Below are positions 5,665 through 5,763 of a DNA stretch of 5,763 nucleotides, one piece after another; the stretch's first letter is position 1; the number at the start of each line of letters is the position of its first letter. A program made the position numbers and the translations under genes. This DNA is from an uncultured Lysobacteraceae bacterium. Lineage in GTDB: Bacteria; Pseudomonadota; Gammaproteobacteria; Xanthomonadales; Rhodanobacteraceae. The DNA is taken from contig CAMLLF010000293.1 in the NCBI GenBank assembly GCA_946480705.1, positions 1 through 5,763 on the forward strand, in the 5' to 3' direction. The notes beneath the pieces were generated by a model. It ran no database searches. It was not told where the DNA came from and was given only the letters and a program-made list of their open reading frames with translations.

Positions 5665-5683
5665 CGCAGTGCAGACCACTGCG
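5665..5683. promoter_or_regulatory. 7-bp inverted repeat upstream of the methyltransferase
   Basis: CGCAGTG (5665-5671) and CACTGCG (5677-5683) form a perfect inverted repeat around the five bases CAGAC. It ends 34 bp upstream of the methyltransferase start. The geometry suits a dimeric repressor site or a 5' UTR hairpin. No familiar consensus is matched and no clear promoter boxes are seen in 5631-5763, so the role is open. Confidence 0.3.
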
Positions 5684-5763
5684 CGCGAAACCCGCCGGAA
5701 CGCCGGAGCGGCGCCGCGCCGCCCCGGCAGGGGGCAAACCTACGGCCCCTTCTCCGAACGGGC

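Noticed and set aside
5693..5735. GC-rich repeats and palindromes (CGCCGGA twice, GCGGCGCCGC, GCCCC/GGGGC) upstream of the methyltransferase
   Set aside because: Short symmetrical runs of G and C are expected by chance in such GC-rich DNA. No tail, consensus or spacing supports a function, and the window ends before the context can be seen.
1..5763. CRISPR arrays, tRNA or rRNA genes, insertion sequences or transposases
   Set aside because: No regularly spaced repeats, no cloverleaf or rRNA-like sequence, and no transposase-like protein were found in either strand.

Overview
The window is a strongly GC-rich chromosomal segment. Codons such as GCC, GCG, CGC and GAC dominate, and several antisense frames stay open for hundreds of codons. 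Gene content and protein style suggest a Xanthomonadales-type gammaproteobacterium, for example the Rhodanobacteraceae/Dokdonella or Lysobacter side. The pointers are a CadC-like membrane regulator with a TPR sensor, a secreted LVIVD propeller ending in an LFADGLE tail, and a small methyltransferase with a YDRAYFDKWYRD start. This placement is inference from memory of those groups; no phylogenetic marker gene is present.

Layout: (1) 1-164 is the leader of the first gene, with a tandem 10-bp repeat (21-40) and a strong Shine-Dalgarno (95-100) that serves an out-of-frame ATG. (2) 165-2552 (+) encodes a one-component transcription regulator: OmpR/CadC-type winged helix, linker, one membrane helix and a long periplasmic TPR region. 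(3) 2553-2809 is a 257-bp gap with a REP-like palindrome, a small inverted repeat and a leader hairpin. (4) 2810-4720 (+) encodes a secreted beta-propeller protein made of about a dozen LVIVD-type units. (5) 4721-5027 is a 307-bp convergent gap without a credible gene but rich in RNA structure. (6) 5028-5630 (-) encodes a class I SAM-dependent methyltransferase, and 5631-5763 is its upstream region.

The most interesting part is the convergent gap. Four stem-loops lie in it. Three are packed head to tail at 4873-5011: a 15-pair hairpin with one mismatch, a 10-bp stem holding a 28-nt loop with two C6 runs, and a perfect 17-bp terminator-like stem followed by TCTTT. G-U wobbles and a C(UUCG)G tetraloop favour the + strand as the folded RNA. 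I propose an sRNA, either free-standing or processed from the 3' UTR of the propeller gene, with an exposed C-rich loop like those known in the Xanthomonas sRNA sX13.

The regulator and the propeller protein are co-directional and could be functionally linked (membrane sensor and secreted protein), but the 257-bp gap with its own leader makes a single simple operon uncertain. The methyltransferase is transcribed towards them and is probably an independent unit.
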